Positions 43,816 through 55,305 of a DNA stretch of 64,000 nt are shown in pieces. Origin of the DNA: JAPWJZ01 sp966211335 (GTDB lineage Bacteria > Pseudomonadota > Alphaproteobacteria > Micavibrionales > UBA2020); NCBI GenBank assembly GCA_966211335.1, contig CBIHNF010000001.1:1736001-1800000 (forward strand). Direction: 5' to 3'. Within the stretch, counting starts at the first letter, position 1; each line of letters begins with the position of its first letter. The position numbers and the translations under genes were made by a program. The notes beneath the pieces are model-generated. The model was not told where the DNA came from. It worked only from the letters and a program-made list of their open reading frames with translations, and searched no databases.

Positions 43816-44481
43816 TTACTTAAAGCGCACCGGTTTGATCGGGCGAACGGCCATCTTCACGCCCTTGCGCATCGTTTCCGCGAGGGTTGCACCTTCTGCA
43901 TTGCTCTCTGCGGCTTTGCGGGCCTCCGCGCGCTGTAACTGCCTTGCGGCAATCTCGGGTGCCTCGGGATCAGCGATAAGTTTATCGACCACATCCAGTA
44001 CGGCACGCATGCCGCGCTTGGCGCCATTTTTCGCGATGAGCTCGGCGGCGATCTCGCGCAGGATGTCCCGTGTTTCACCCTGAACGCCCGCCTTGTCAAA
44101 ACTTTTTTCGACCATCGCCTTCATCTCGTCAGCCGTGAGGGGCTTGAAGACGAGGGGATGATTTTGCGGATTGCCATTGGGCAAGGGCGGCTTTTTCAGC
44201 AGCTCTTTGATGAAATCGTCTGTCGCCTTTGGGTCGTGGTTATCGGCGTCGATGCGCATAATTTTGTCGCGCGGGAGAAAGTCCTTCTCGATGAAATTTT
44301 CGCTTATTTTCTCGACAGCTTTGGTTTTGGGGACGCCCGGTATTCCGTTGAAGAGGTTTTTAAGAGAGGACGATGCTTCCGGATTACCGAGGACATGCTT
44401 CGTCAGATAATCTTTCATTTTTGAAAGCTCATCCTGAAACGCCTTGTCTAGTACGGGCTGCATAGAGCCGGATTCATCCAT
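43816..44481 (-). CDS. Paralog of the P-loop protein with a broken Walker A
   Basis: 221 residues. It aligns with the 43095 product along its length: DESGSM at the N-terminus, a P-loop position that reads GIPGVPKT (46-53) in place of GSPGMGKS, DADNHDPKATDDF at the acidic motif, TRDILREIAAELIAKNGA and the end ETMRKGVKMAVRPIKPVRFK. The lost glycine before the Lys makes ATP binding doubtful. The two genes are 22 bases apart and co-oriented, so this may be a regulatory or decoy partner. The ATG at 44481 is preferred to a TTG at 44499. Confidence 0.72.
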   Translation of the reverse strand: MDESGSMQPVLDKAFQDELSKMKDYLTKHVLGNPEASSSLKNLFNGIPGVPKTKAVEKISENFIEKDFLPRDKIMRIDADNHDPKATDDFIKELLKKPPLPNGNPQNHPLVFKPLTADEMKAMVEKSFDKAGVQGETRDILREIAAELIAKNGAKRGMRAVLDVVDKLIADPEAPEIAARQLQRAEARKAAESNAEGATLAETMRKGVKMAVRPIKPVRFK

Positions 44482-44577
44482 TGACACACGCCGCTGCAAT
44501 TAAAATGTTGTAATACATTATAACCGCGAAAGATGAACAAACGCTCAATCAAGAGGCTAAGGCATTGGAGGGAATGA

Positions 44578-44907
44578 TTATTTTTCCCAAGGCAGCGGCG
44601 CGCCGGGCAGGGCCACGACAAGGCCGTCGAGTTCATCACCCATCAAAATCTGGCAGCCGAGACGGGAGGTTTTTTTGACGTCGAAAGCGAGGTCGAGCAT
44701 GTCTTCCTCTTCCTCGCGCTTTTCCGGCAGTTTGCCGAACCAGTCGGGATGGACGATGACATGGCAGGTCGCGCAGGCGAGGCAGCCGCCGCAGGCGCCT
44801 TCGATATCGACGCCGTGCTTGTGGGACACTTCCATGACGGACAGGCCCTTGGGCGCGTCAACTTCCAGCGCTTTTCCGGATTTTTCGATGAAGGTCATTT
44901 TGGGCAT
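44578..44907 (-). CDS. 2Fe-2S ferredoxin (adrenodoxin type)
   Basis: 109-residue electron carrier with the four cluster ligands in GACGGCLACATCHV (three Cys) and RLGCQI (the fourth), the ISC-type order. It starts 19 bases after the cysteine desulfurase gene stop on the same strand, suggesting service in Fe-S cluster assembly. Confidence 0.93.
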   Translation of the reverse strand: MPKMTFIEKSGKALEVDAPKGLSVMEVSHKHGVDIEGACGGCLACATCHVIVHPDWFGKLPEKREEEEDMLDLAFDVKKTSRLGCQILMGDELDGLVVALPGAPLPWEK

Positions 44908-44926
44908 TTGCTTTTACCTCTTTATG

Positions 44927-46048
44927 TCACGCCGCGCTCAGGCGGTCCTTGACGCGGTTGTACATGGCGCTCCACGCTTTTGTAAAGCTTTCGATATCTT
45001 CTGCGGTTGTATTCCAGCCGAGGCTGACGCGGATGGAGGCGGCGGCCTCCGCATCCGTCGCGCCCATCGCCTTCAAAACATGCGACGGCTTGACCGTGCC
45101 GCTGGAGCAGGCGGAGCCATTGCTGACGCAGATGCCAGCAAGGTCGAGCGCGATCAGCTGCATTTCCGACGATGCGCCGGGCAGGGTGAACATGCTGGTG
45201 TTGTGGACACGCGGCGCATTGACGCCGAAAATTTTGAGGTTCGGGGCGAGGGCGGTGAGATCCGCCTCCAGCTTGTCGCGCAGCACGGCATTTTTCATGT
45301 TGTCATGGAACGAAACAATCTCCGCCGCCTTGGCAAAGCCGCAGATGCCGGCGAGATTTTCTGTGCCGGCACGCAATGATTTTTCCTGGTTACCACCGCG
45401 GAGCAGGGGCGTCACCGCCATGCAATTGGCAATGACAAGGCAGCCAACGCCCTGCGGCCCGCCCATTTTATGCGCCGACAGCGTCAGGAAGTCGGCATTC
45501 AGCTTCTGGATATCGAGGGGGATGCGGCCGGCCGCCTGCACGGCATCCGTATGCAGCAGCGCCGAATGGCGGCGCGTGATTTTGGCGATTTCCTCGATCG
45601 GCTGGATGACGCCGGTCTCGTTATTGACCAGCATGACGGAAACCAGCGTCTGCAGTTGTTTTCCCGTCAGCATCTTATCCAGCGCGTCGAGGTCGACGAC
45701 GCCATTCGGCAGGACGGGAATGATTTCCTTCGCCTCGGCCGCCTGCAGCACCGACGGATGCTCGATCGCGGAAACGAGAATGCGCTCCATGCCGCTGCCG
45801 CGGAGGGCAAGGTTGTTGGCTTCCGTCGCGCCGCCTGTGAAAACGACGATGTCGCGGGGGCCAGCGCTGACGAATTTGGCAATCGTCCCGCGCGCGTCTT
45901 CGATCAGCTTGCGCGCCTCTCTACCCGCCTTGTGGACGGATGAGGCATTGCCGGGAAAACTCAAGATTTCGGTCATGCGACTCAGGACCGCCGGTTTCAC
46001 CGGAGTCGTGGCATTATGGTCGAGATAAATGGCGGTAAAATTCTCCAT
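44927..46048 (-). CDS. Cysteine desulfurase (NifS/IscS family)
   Basis: PLP enzyme that takes sulfur from cysteine for Fe-S clusters and tRNA thiolation. 373 residues. Motifs: IYLDHNATTPV at the start, GGATEANNLAL, the PLP Lys in LSAHKMGGPQGVG, and the catalytic Cys loop in SNGSACSSGTVKPSHVL. It is shorter than IscS and probably NifS-like, though IscS function is possible. Operon with ferredoxin. Confidence 0.93.
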   Translation of the reverse strand: MENFTAIYLDHNATTPVKPAVLSRMTEILSFPGNASSVHKAGREARKLIEDARGTIAKFVSAGPRDIVVFTGGATEANNLALRGSGMERILVSAIEHPSVLQAAEAKEIIPVLPNGVVDLDALDKMLTGKQLQTLVSVMLVNNETGVIQPIEEIAKITRRHSALLHTDAVQAAGRIPLDIQKLNADFLTLSAHKMGGPQGVGCLVIANCMAVTPLLRGGNQEKSLRAGTENLAGICGFAKAAEIVSFHDNMKNAVLRDKLEADLTALAPNLKIFGVNAPRVHNTSMFTLPGASSEMQLIALDLAGICVSNGSACSSGTVKPSHVLKAMGATDAEAAASIRVSLGWNTTAEDIESFTKAWSAMYNRVKDRLSAA

Positions 46049-46241
46049 TTGAGTACAATCTATTTCCGTAATAACTATGAGCGTTTTTCAGCAAGTATTT
46101 GATATACATGATGAAATGCGAATAGTTCTTGCACTAAAAATTTCATAATGTATATTTTCCGTCCAGTAGAGGTTGTATAGCAAACCAATAATAAAAAGAA
46201 CAAAAAAACAAACAACCGAGTCATTGGAGGCTCAACGCTAT

Positions 46242-46907
46242 ATGCCAGAAATCATGATTACCGGCCCCGCCGGAAGACTTGAAGGTCGTTACAAACATTC
46301 TAAACTTCCCGGCTCTCCGATCGCCTTGATACTGCACCCGAACCCGCAACGTGGCGGGACGATGAATAATAAAATCTCCTACGGCATGTTCCAGACGTTC
46401 GCAGACCGCGGCTTCTCGACCCTGCGCTTCAACTTCCGCGGCGTCGGCCGTTCGCAGGGCGAATTTGCCCAAGGCGAAGGCGAGCTGTCGGATGCCGCTT
46501 CGGCCCTCGATTGGCTGCAGTCTGTCAACCCCGGCGCGTCCAGCGTCTGGGTCGGCGGCTTCTCCTTCGGCGCCTGGATCGGCATGCAACTGCTGATGCG
46601 CCGGCCGGAAATTGATGGCTACGTCGCCATCTCGCCGCCTGCCAACATTTACGACTTCAATTTCCTCGCACCCTGCCCGAACGAGGGCCTGATCGTGCAA
46701 GGCGATAATGACCAGGTCGTGAATGTCGAAAGCGTCAACAAGCTGGTTGATAAACTGCGCGACCAGCGCGGCCCGAACGGCGTCGACTACCGCGTCATTC
46801 CGGGTGCCGGCCACTTCTTCAACAACGTCGGCGAGTCGGACCTGATGCTGAAGTACGTCAACGACTACATCACCCAAGCCCTGACCGCGCAGGAAGCTGC
46901 CGCTTAA
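46242..46907 (+). CDS. Alpha/beta hydrolase (dienelactone hydrolase-like)
   Basis: 221 residues. Opening strands (LEGRYKHSK, IALILHPNPQRGG) lead to the nucleophile elbow GGFSFGAWIGM (about 110-120) and the catalytic His in IPGAGHFF near residue 190. This matches small bacterial alpha/beta hydrolases that carry LHPxPxxGG. The substrate is not known. The ATG at 46242 is 11 bases after GGAGG, slightly long spacing. Ends at a strong terminator. Confidence 0.88.
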   Translation: MPEIMITGPAGRLEGRYKHSKLPGSPIALILHPNPQRGGTMNNKISYGMFQTFADRGFSTLRFNFRGVGRSQGEFAQGEGELSDAASALDWLQSVNPGASSVWVGGFSFGAWIGMQLLMRRPEIDGYVAISPPANIYDFNFLAPCPNEGLIVQGDNDQVVNVESVNKLVDKLRDQRGPNGVDYRVIPGAGHFFNNVGESDLMLKYVNDYITQALTAQEAAA

Positions 46908-46928
46908 GGTTCTTGAGGATTGTTTAGC

Positions 46929-46961
46929 AAAAAGCCGCCTGTGGAAAACAGGCGGCTTTTT
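46929..46961 (+). terminator. Intrinsic terminator after the hydrolase
   Basis: AAAAAGCCGCCTGT, GGAA loop, ACAGGCGGC and a T run, 20 bases after the hydrolase stop. The stem is perfect. Confidence 0.88.
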
Positions 46962-47013
46962 CTATTTTCATTCCGTTGCCGCAGGCCTATATCTGGGGAT
47001 AAGGAGAACGACC

Positions 47014-47415
47014 ATGACAAACCCGCCGACCCTGACACAAGCCATCATCCGCGGCCTGAAAAGCCGCTGCCCCAAGTGCGGCGAGGGTCGGTTGTTCGGC
47101 AAGCACCTAAAGGTCGTGGATAAATGCAGCGCCTGCGAGGAGGAATATTTCCACCAGCGGGCAGATGATTTTCCGGCCTATATCGTTATCCTGCTGGTAG
47201 GGCATATCCTTGTGCCGTTGGCCGTCTCGGTCGAGACGCATTTTCATCCATCATACTTCGTTCATCTGGCGCTGTGGCTGCCGCTCACCATTGTCCTGAC
47301 CGTCGGCCTTCTGCAGCCGGTGAAGGGCATGGTCGTCGCCATCCAGTGGTTCGCCGGCATGCACGGCTTCGCGCCCGCGAAAGAAGCGCGGCTCGCGGCC
47401 CAGAAAGCTGCCTGA
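47014..47415 (+). CDS. DUF983 membrane protein
   Basis: 133 residues. It starts with a treble-clef-like zinc motif (CPKCGEGRLF, then CSACEEEYFHQRADD), followed by two membrane helices (about 55-75 and 88-110). This is the DUF983 layout, common in alphaproteobacteria. The ATG follows ATAAGGAGAACGACC. Function unknown. Convergent with trxB. Confidence 0.9.
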   Translation: MTNPPTLTQAIIRGLKSRCPKCGEGRLFGKHLKVVDKCSACEEEYFHQRADDFPAYIVILLVGHILVPLAVSVETHFHPSYFVHLALWLPLTIVLTVGLLQPVKGMVVAIQWFAGMHGFAPAKEARLAAQKAA

Positions 47416-47419
47416 ATAA

Positions 47420-48406
47420 TCAGGGATTAAACTTGTTGTTCGCCTGTTTCTTGGCCGGGGCTTGAGCTGCCTCCAGCGCCATAATGTACTTGTCAGCTTC
47501 CAATGCTGCCATGCAGCCCATACCTGCCGCCGTCACGGCCTGACGGAAGACTTTGTCCTTCACGTCGCCCGCGGCAAAGACGCCCTCGATATTGGTCTTG
47601 GTCGAATCCGGCGCGGTGACGATATAGCCTTCGTTGTCGATCGTGATCTGGCCCTTGAACAGGTCGGTCGCGGGCTTGTGGCCGATGGCGACGAAAACGC
47701 CATCCGTCTTAATGTCCGACAGTGCGCCGGTTTTGGTGTCTTTCACGCGCACGCCGTTGACGCCCGAGGCATCGCCGAGGATTTCGTCGACTTCTGCATT
47801 CCAGACCACGTTGATTTTCGGGTGGTTGAACAGGCGCTCCTGCATGATTTTTTCGGCGCGGAAGCTGTCGCGGCGGTGAATGACGGTGACTTTGGTCGCA
47901 AAGTTGGTGAGGAACAGTGCTTCCTCGACCGCCGAGTTGCCGCCGCCGACGACGACGACTTCCTTGCCGCGATAGAAGAAACCGTCACAGGTCGCGCAGG
48001 CCGAAACGCCCTTGCCCTGAAACTGCTGCTCGGACGGGATGCCGAGCCATTTCGCCTGCGCGCCCGTTGCGATGATGACGGCGTCGGCGAGGTAAATATC
48101 GCCGCTGTCGCCGATGGCTTTTTTCGGATTGCTGTTGAGGTCAACGCTGACGATGGTGTCATTGATCATCTCGGTGCCGACGTGTTCCGCCTGCGCCTTC
48201 ATCTGGTCCATCAGCCAGGGGCCGTTGATGGGTTTTTCAAAGCCGGGGTAATTTTCAACATCTGACGTAATCGTCATCTGACCGCCCGGCTGCATGCCGG
48301 CGACGAGGAGGGGCTTCAGGTTCGCGCGCGCTGTGTAGATGGCGGCGGTATAGCCGGCGGGGCCGGAGCCGATGATGAGAACTTTGCTGTGATGTGTCTT
48401 GGACAT
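47420..48406 (-). CDS. trxB: Thioredoxin-disulfide reductase
   Basis: FAD/NADPH enzyme of 328 residues that keeps thioredoxin reduced. FAD fold LIIGSGPAGYTAAIYTAR, the redox pair CATCDG, NADPH fold VVVVGGGNSAVEEALFL, and the C-terminal GVFAAGDVKDK. The start at 48406 (MSKTHHSK) follows AAGGCGACGAAA; the longer frame reaches 48442 and would overlap the ELM1-like gene stop. Confidence 0.96.
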   Translation of the reverse strand: MSKTHHSKVLIIGSGPAGYTAAIYTARANLKPLLVAGMQPGGQMTITSDVENYPGFEKPINGPWLMDQMKAQAEHVGTEMINDTIVSVDLNSNPKKAIGDSGDIYLADAVIIATGAQAKWLGIPSEQQFQGKGVSACATCDGFFYRGKEVVVVGGGNSAVEEALFLTNFATKVTVIHRRDSFRAEKIMQERLFNHPKINVVWNAEVDEILGDASGVNGVRVKDTKTGALSDIKTDGVFVAIGHKPATDLFKGQITIDNEGYIVTAPDSTKTNIEGVFAAGDVKDKVFRQAVTAAGMGCMAALEADKYIMALEAAQAPAKKQANNKFNP

Positions 48407-48438
48407 TTTCGTCGCCTTGTTGTGAAGGTAAAAAATTC

Positions 48439-49422
48439 TCAAACGCCCGCGCTGCCGCGGGCTTCTTTCATGCGGCGGCGGACTTCTGCCGCGACCTGTT
48501 TGGTGTCATCTGGTGGTGTATATGACCATTTTTCGAGGAGACCTGTAAAGGGGCGCGTATAGCCCTGTTCCTGCAGCAGTTTGTGGAATAAATGGTGCCG
48601 CTCCGCGCCGCCTTCAAGGGCCGCGATATAGAGCGGTTTGCCGGTCGCCAGCGCCTCCGATGTCATGGAAACGCTGTCTTGCGTCACAATGATATAGTCC
48701 GCAAGGGCCAGCATGGCGAAGTAGGGGTTCTCGCCGGTGCCATCCCAGAAGTAGATGCCGGGGCCCTTCAGCATGTCGCGCAGCAGCTTGGTATTCTCCG
48801 GCCCCGTGCGGCGGGAGGCGGTGATCATGACGCCGATATCCGGGTTTTCTGCCAGATGCATCAACTGCAGGGCCAGCGTTTTGGTATTCTCCGCCGTCAT
48901 GCTGTGGGAGCGGCTGTTGCCGCCAATCAGCACGGCGACCTTCGTTTTCGGCAGCTTTTGCAGGGCCGCGCCCGCTTTTTCAACGCCGCTTTGCAGCTTT
49001 TGCGGGGTGATGCGGTGGAGGGCGGCGCGCGTCACCATTACGTTTTCGCCGCGCGTCAGGTCATGCTGCGGCAGCACGACAAGGTCAAACGGTTTCGGCC
49101 CCACGCGCGGGTCCTGAATTTGCACGACGAAAGTTTTGCCGCGGCTGGCATGCCGCACATAACGTGCAACACCGACGCTTTTGCGGCCGCTGGAAATCAG
49201 CATGTCCGGCCAGGGCGGGGCGATGGGGTCGCTGTCTTTTGCGAGGGCATATTTATGTCCCCAGTCCAGCCAGGGGCTTAACTGCTTCCACGGAAAGCGC
49301 AGCTTCACGCGCTTGATCACCGGCGTCACGCCCAAGGCTTCGGCCAGACCAATGCATTGGTTTTCGGTACCGGCGATACCTTCGGTGAGGACCCAGCAGC
49401 TTTTGATTAATGATTCTGACAA
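48439..49422 (-). CDS. ELM1-like (mitochondrial fission ELM1 family) protein
   Basis: 327 residues. The N-terminus SCWVLTEGIAGTENQCIGLAEALG and the later LIGGNSRSH and DSVSMTSEALATGKPLY are typical of the ELM1/DUF1022 group, which folds like a GT-B glycosyltransferase. The group is restricted mostly to alphaproteobacteria and plant mitochondria. A TTG start at 49422 follows AAGGGG by 9 bases. It lies directly upstream of trxB. Confidence 0.9.
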   Translation of the reverse strand: MSESLIKSCWVLTEGIAGTENQCIGLAEALGVTPVIKRVKLRFPWKQLSPWLDWGHKYALAKDSDPIAPPWPDMLISSGRKSVGVARYVRHASRGKTFVVQIQDPRVGPKPFDLVVLPQHDLTRGENVMVTRAALHRITPQKLQSGVEKAGAALQKLPKTKVAVLIGGNSRSHSMTAENTKTLALQLMHLAENPDIGVMITASRRTGPENTKLLRDMLKGPGIYFWDGTGENPYFAMLALADYIIVTQDSVSMTSEALATGKPLYIAALEGGAERHHLFHKLLQEQGYTRPFTGLLEKWSYTPPDDTKQVAAEVRRRMKEARGSAGV

Positions 49423-49642
49423 GTTAAATTGCCCCTTATAGAGCTTAATATAACCTCTTTATTTCTTGCGGAAAGGCGTCATTTCGGCTATTTGCTGCGC
49501 TGCATCAGGTACTTGAAGAGATTACAGAATTTGAAAGATTCGAAAACAAAACATTTTCTAATATTCCGCTTGAAAGTAAGATGTGGTAATATTATTACAT
49601 TACAGAGTTTGATTCTAACTTAACCCTTTTCAGAGCAACAAA

Positions 49643-50119
49643 ATGCCCAAAGTAAAATTGGACCGCATCGACCGCAAAATCCTTCATGACCTGCAAGAGC
49701 AGGGACGCATGACGAACGTTGAACTCGCGGAGCGCGCCGGCATTTCCGCGCCGCCCTGCCTGCGCCGTGTGCGCGCGCTTGAAGAAGCGGGCGTCATCAA
49801 GGGTTATCATGCCGAGATCGATCCCGGCACGCTCGGCTTTGGCGTCAGCGTTTTCGCGCAAGTGGGCCTGTCCAGCCAATCGGAAACCGATCTCAAGAAA
49901 TTCGAAGACCTCGTGCGCAGCTGGCCGCTGGTGCGCGAATGCCACCTCGTTTCCGGCGAGGCGGATTACATCCTTAAAATCGTCGCGGAAGACTGGGATT
50001 CCTACCAGAAATTCCTGACGACGCACCTGACCACCGCGCCGAACGTCAGCCACATCAAGTCGGCTCTCGGCATCCGCGTCGCCAAGCACAAGCCCGGCGT
50101 TCCGGTCGAAGTGGAATAA
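49643..50119 (+). CDS. Lrp/AsnC family transcriptional regulator
   Basis: 158 residues. N-terminal helix-turn-helix (LDRIDRKILHDLQEQGRMTN, then LAERAGISAPPCLRRVRALE) and a C-terminal RAM domain (LVRECHLVSGEADYILKIVAEDW, then YQKFLTTHL). The layout matches leucine-responsive regulators. Adjacent genes give no clear target. A terminator follows. Confidence 0.94.
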   Translation: MPKVKLDRIDRKILHDLQEQGRMTNVELAERAGISAPPCLRRVRALEEAGVIKGYHAEIDPGTLGFGVSVFAQVGLSSQSETDLKKFEDLVRSWPLVRECHLVSGEADYILKIVAEDWDSYQKFLTTHLTTAPNVSHIKSALGIRVAKHKPGVPVEVE

Positions 50120-50138
50120 TTTCACGCGATATCGAATT

Positions 50139-50171
50139 AAAAAACCCGGCCATTTGCGCCGGGTTTTTTTA
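50139..50171. terminator. Intrinsic terminator after the Lrp-type gene
   Basis: AAAAAACCCGGC, a 7-base loop, GCCGGGTTTTTTT. Shared with the convergent VWA-like gene, whose stop lies inside its right end. Confidence 0.88.
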
Positions 50172-50933
50172 TGTGGATTCCGGTGTCTTCCATTTAGTGG
50201 GCGGCTTCAGGGGGCGGATGGCATGCTGAAGGCCGTTCATTGTCGCCTGCATGGTGGCAACGGTATTCAGGTGGCGCTCGAATTCCGGCTTCATGCGCGC
50301 CTCTACAAAGTCGCGGATAGCGGCCTGCAGCATATCCGGCCCGTTGGCATGGGCGACGCCAATGGCAAAACCTTCTTCCGCCAGGTTCAGCGTGTGCGCC
50401 ATAGCGGCAAGCGGTGCGCGATCGTGGGGCGCCGTGTGTATTTCTTTTTCAGTGATAACGATATCTATCGCGATGCCGGGAATTTTGCGCACCGCGTCCA
50501 GCTTTTCCATCGTCGCATTGGGGTCGCCATCGCTCAAGATGCCGTCGGAGACGAAAATGATGTGGAGCGGCATATTTTTGTCGAGTGCGCCAAGGCGCGA
50601 AACAAGCTGCTCCAGCGCAGGCAGCAGCAGCGTCTGGCCATTGGGCATTTGGCGTCGCCAGCCGTCTTCATTGCCCTTCAAATCAATATCGACGCCGCCC
50701 TTGGTTTCGCCCCAGTAGGTCGCAAAAACATTTACCCCCGTCTGCGCCTGTACGGACAACCCCGACGCCAGCGTGCAAATAACAGGATCGGGATTGACGC
50801 TGGCGCCATAGGCAACGGTCATGCCGCCCGAGCCATCCACCATAAGCAGCAGGTTGCCGCCCCGGTAGTCGATAGCGTTGCGGGTGAAGTCCTCGTTCAG
50901 CTTAGGAAAGTCGTCGATCATGCTGCCCATCAT
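50169..50933 (-). CDS. VWA-like domain protein
   Basis: 254 residues. NLLLMVDGSGGM (D33) stands where a VWA domain has DxSxS, and FVSDGI is the later MIDAS Asp. The second Ser of the first motif is Gly, so metal binding may be altered. The C-terminal helix ends in IRPLKPPTKWK, much like the VRPxKPVRFK ends of the P-loop paralogs at 43095 and 43816. Cytoplasmic. Partner unknown. Confidence 0.7.
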   Translation of the reverse strand: MMGSMIDDFPKLNEDFTRNAIDYRGGNLLLMVDGSGGMTVAYGASVNPDPVICTLASGLSVQAQTGVNVFATYWGETKGGVDIDLKGNEDGWRRQMPNGQTLLLPALEQLVSRLGALDKNMPLHIIFVSDGILSDGDPNATMEKLDAVRKIPGIAIDIVITEKEIHTAPHDRAPLAAMAHTLNLAEEGFAIGVAHANGPDMLQAAIRDFVEARMKPEFERHLNTVATMQATMNGLQHAIRPLKPPTKWKTPEST

Positions 50934-51046
50934 AAAACAATTGCGTAAAGCTTGAATTAACCGATTGTAATCACTTGGAAATGGTTGAATTCGTTGACAT
51001 AAATAATGGCTTTGCTATTATGTCGGCGTTTTCAAAGGAACAGGAT

Positions 51047-51514
51047 ATGACCACGCCGCAGGACATCGCCGCCAGCCCGGAGCGCGCCAGCATTGGCCGC
51101 TGGTTTGATTCCGTGTCTGACCTTGTGGAGAATTTCCCGACGCGCATCGGCACGCAAAACGCGCGCATTGTTTTTTATGATGCCAGTTTCTTCAAGGAAG
51201 TGTCTGTCGCTTTCAATGAAGCGGCGATGAATACGCCGAAGCTGGCACCCGCGCATGAGCGTGCGGTTGCGGCGCGGCATGTCTACCGCTTGACGCCGGC
51301 GGCTGCGCCTGACGAAACGCCCGCCGCCGATCACGCGATGACGATGGTCGAGAAGATGAACCGCCTGAAGCAGCTTTGCGCCAAACATCACATCGGCGTG
51401 ACGGTGCATGCCACAAAAGACGGCGACCTGCAGATCACGCTGATCGAGCAGGTAAAGCCGAAGCGGCAGTTCAAAATCAAGCCGCCGAAGATTAAATTTG
51501 GCCGCGGTTTCTAG
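51047..51514 (+). CDS. Uncharacterised 155-residue protein
   Basis: ATG at 51047 after AAGGAACAGGAT; the longer frame from 50975 starts without a site. The protein is soluble, with an amphipathic helix (FDSVSDLVENFPTRI), an alpha/beta stretch (ARIVFYDASFFKEVSVAF) and a strongly basic C-terminus (KPKRQFKIKPPKIKFG). No family recognised. Convergent with greA, one base between the stops. Confidence 0.7.
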   Translation: MTTPQDIAASPERASIGRWFDSVSDLVENFPTRIGTQNARIVFYDASFFKEVSVAFNEAAMNTPKLAPAHERAVAARHVYRLTPAAAPDETPAADHAMTMVEKMNRLKQLCAKHHIGVTVHATKDGDLQITLIEQVKPKRQFKIKPPKIKFGRGF

Positions 51515-51515
51515 C

Positions 51516-51989
51516 TTACTTGTATTTGACTTCCAGCAGCTCGTAGGCCTTGGCGCCCTTGGGCGTCGTCACTTCGACGGTATCGCCGACGGTTTTTCCA
51601 ATCAGCGCGCGCGGCAGCGGGGCGGTCAGGGCGAGAAGGCCCTTGTCGATATTCGCCTCGTATTCGCCGACGATCTGGAAGGTCTGCTCGACTTCCGTGT
51701 CATCATCGACAACTTTCACGATGGCGCCGAACTTGACGACATTGCCGGTCATTTTGCTGGTGTCAATCACATCGGCGCGGGACAGCTTGTCCTCGAGATC
51801 CATCAGGCGGCCTTCGATAAAGCTCTGCTTTTCGCGCGCGGCATGGTACTCGGCGTTCTCGGACAAATCGCCGTGCGAGCGCGCTTCCGCGATCTGCTCG
51901 ATTATGCTCGGGCGTTCGACCGACTTCAATTGCTTAATTTCTTCCTCAAGCCGCTGGTAGCCCGCGGCTGTCATTGGTACCTTCTGCAT
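51516..51989 (-). CDS. greA: Transcription elongation factor GreA
   Basis: 157-residue factor that rescues backtracked RNA polymerase. N-terminal coiled coil (YQRLEEEIKQLKSVERPSII, then ARSHGDLSENAEYHAAREKQ with the tip acids DLSENAEYH) and the C-terminal FKBP-like domain (GKTVGDTVEVTTPKG). It lies 21 bases after carB on the same strand and may be co-transcribed with it, as in other alphaproteobacteria. Confidence 0.96.
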   Translation of the reverse strand: MQKVPMTAAGYQRLEEEIKQLKSVERPSIIEQIAEARSHGDLSENAEYHAAREKQSFIEGRLMDLEDKLSRADVIDTSKMTGNVVKFGAIVKVVDDDTEVEQTFQIVGEYEANIDKGLLALTAPLPRALIGKTVGDTVEVTTPKGAKAYELLEVKYK

Positions 51990-52010
51990 ATCTTTAAATG
52001 CCCTTGTTTC

Positions 52011-55301
<3,291 letters not shown>

Positions 55302-55305
55302 GTGA

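Noticed and set aside
49429..49623. 64-codon plus-strand frame before the Lrp-type gene
   Set aside because: A+T-rich intergenic DNA, no ribosome site, and it covers the likely promoter of the regulator.
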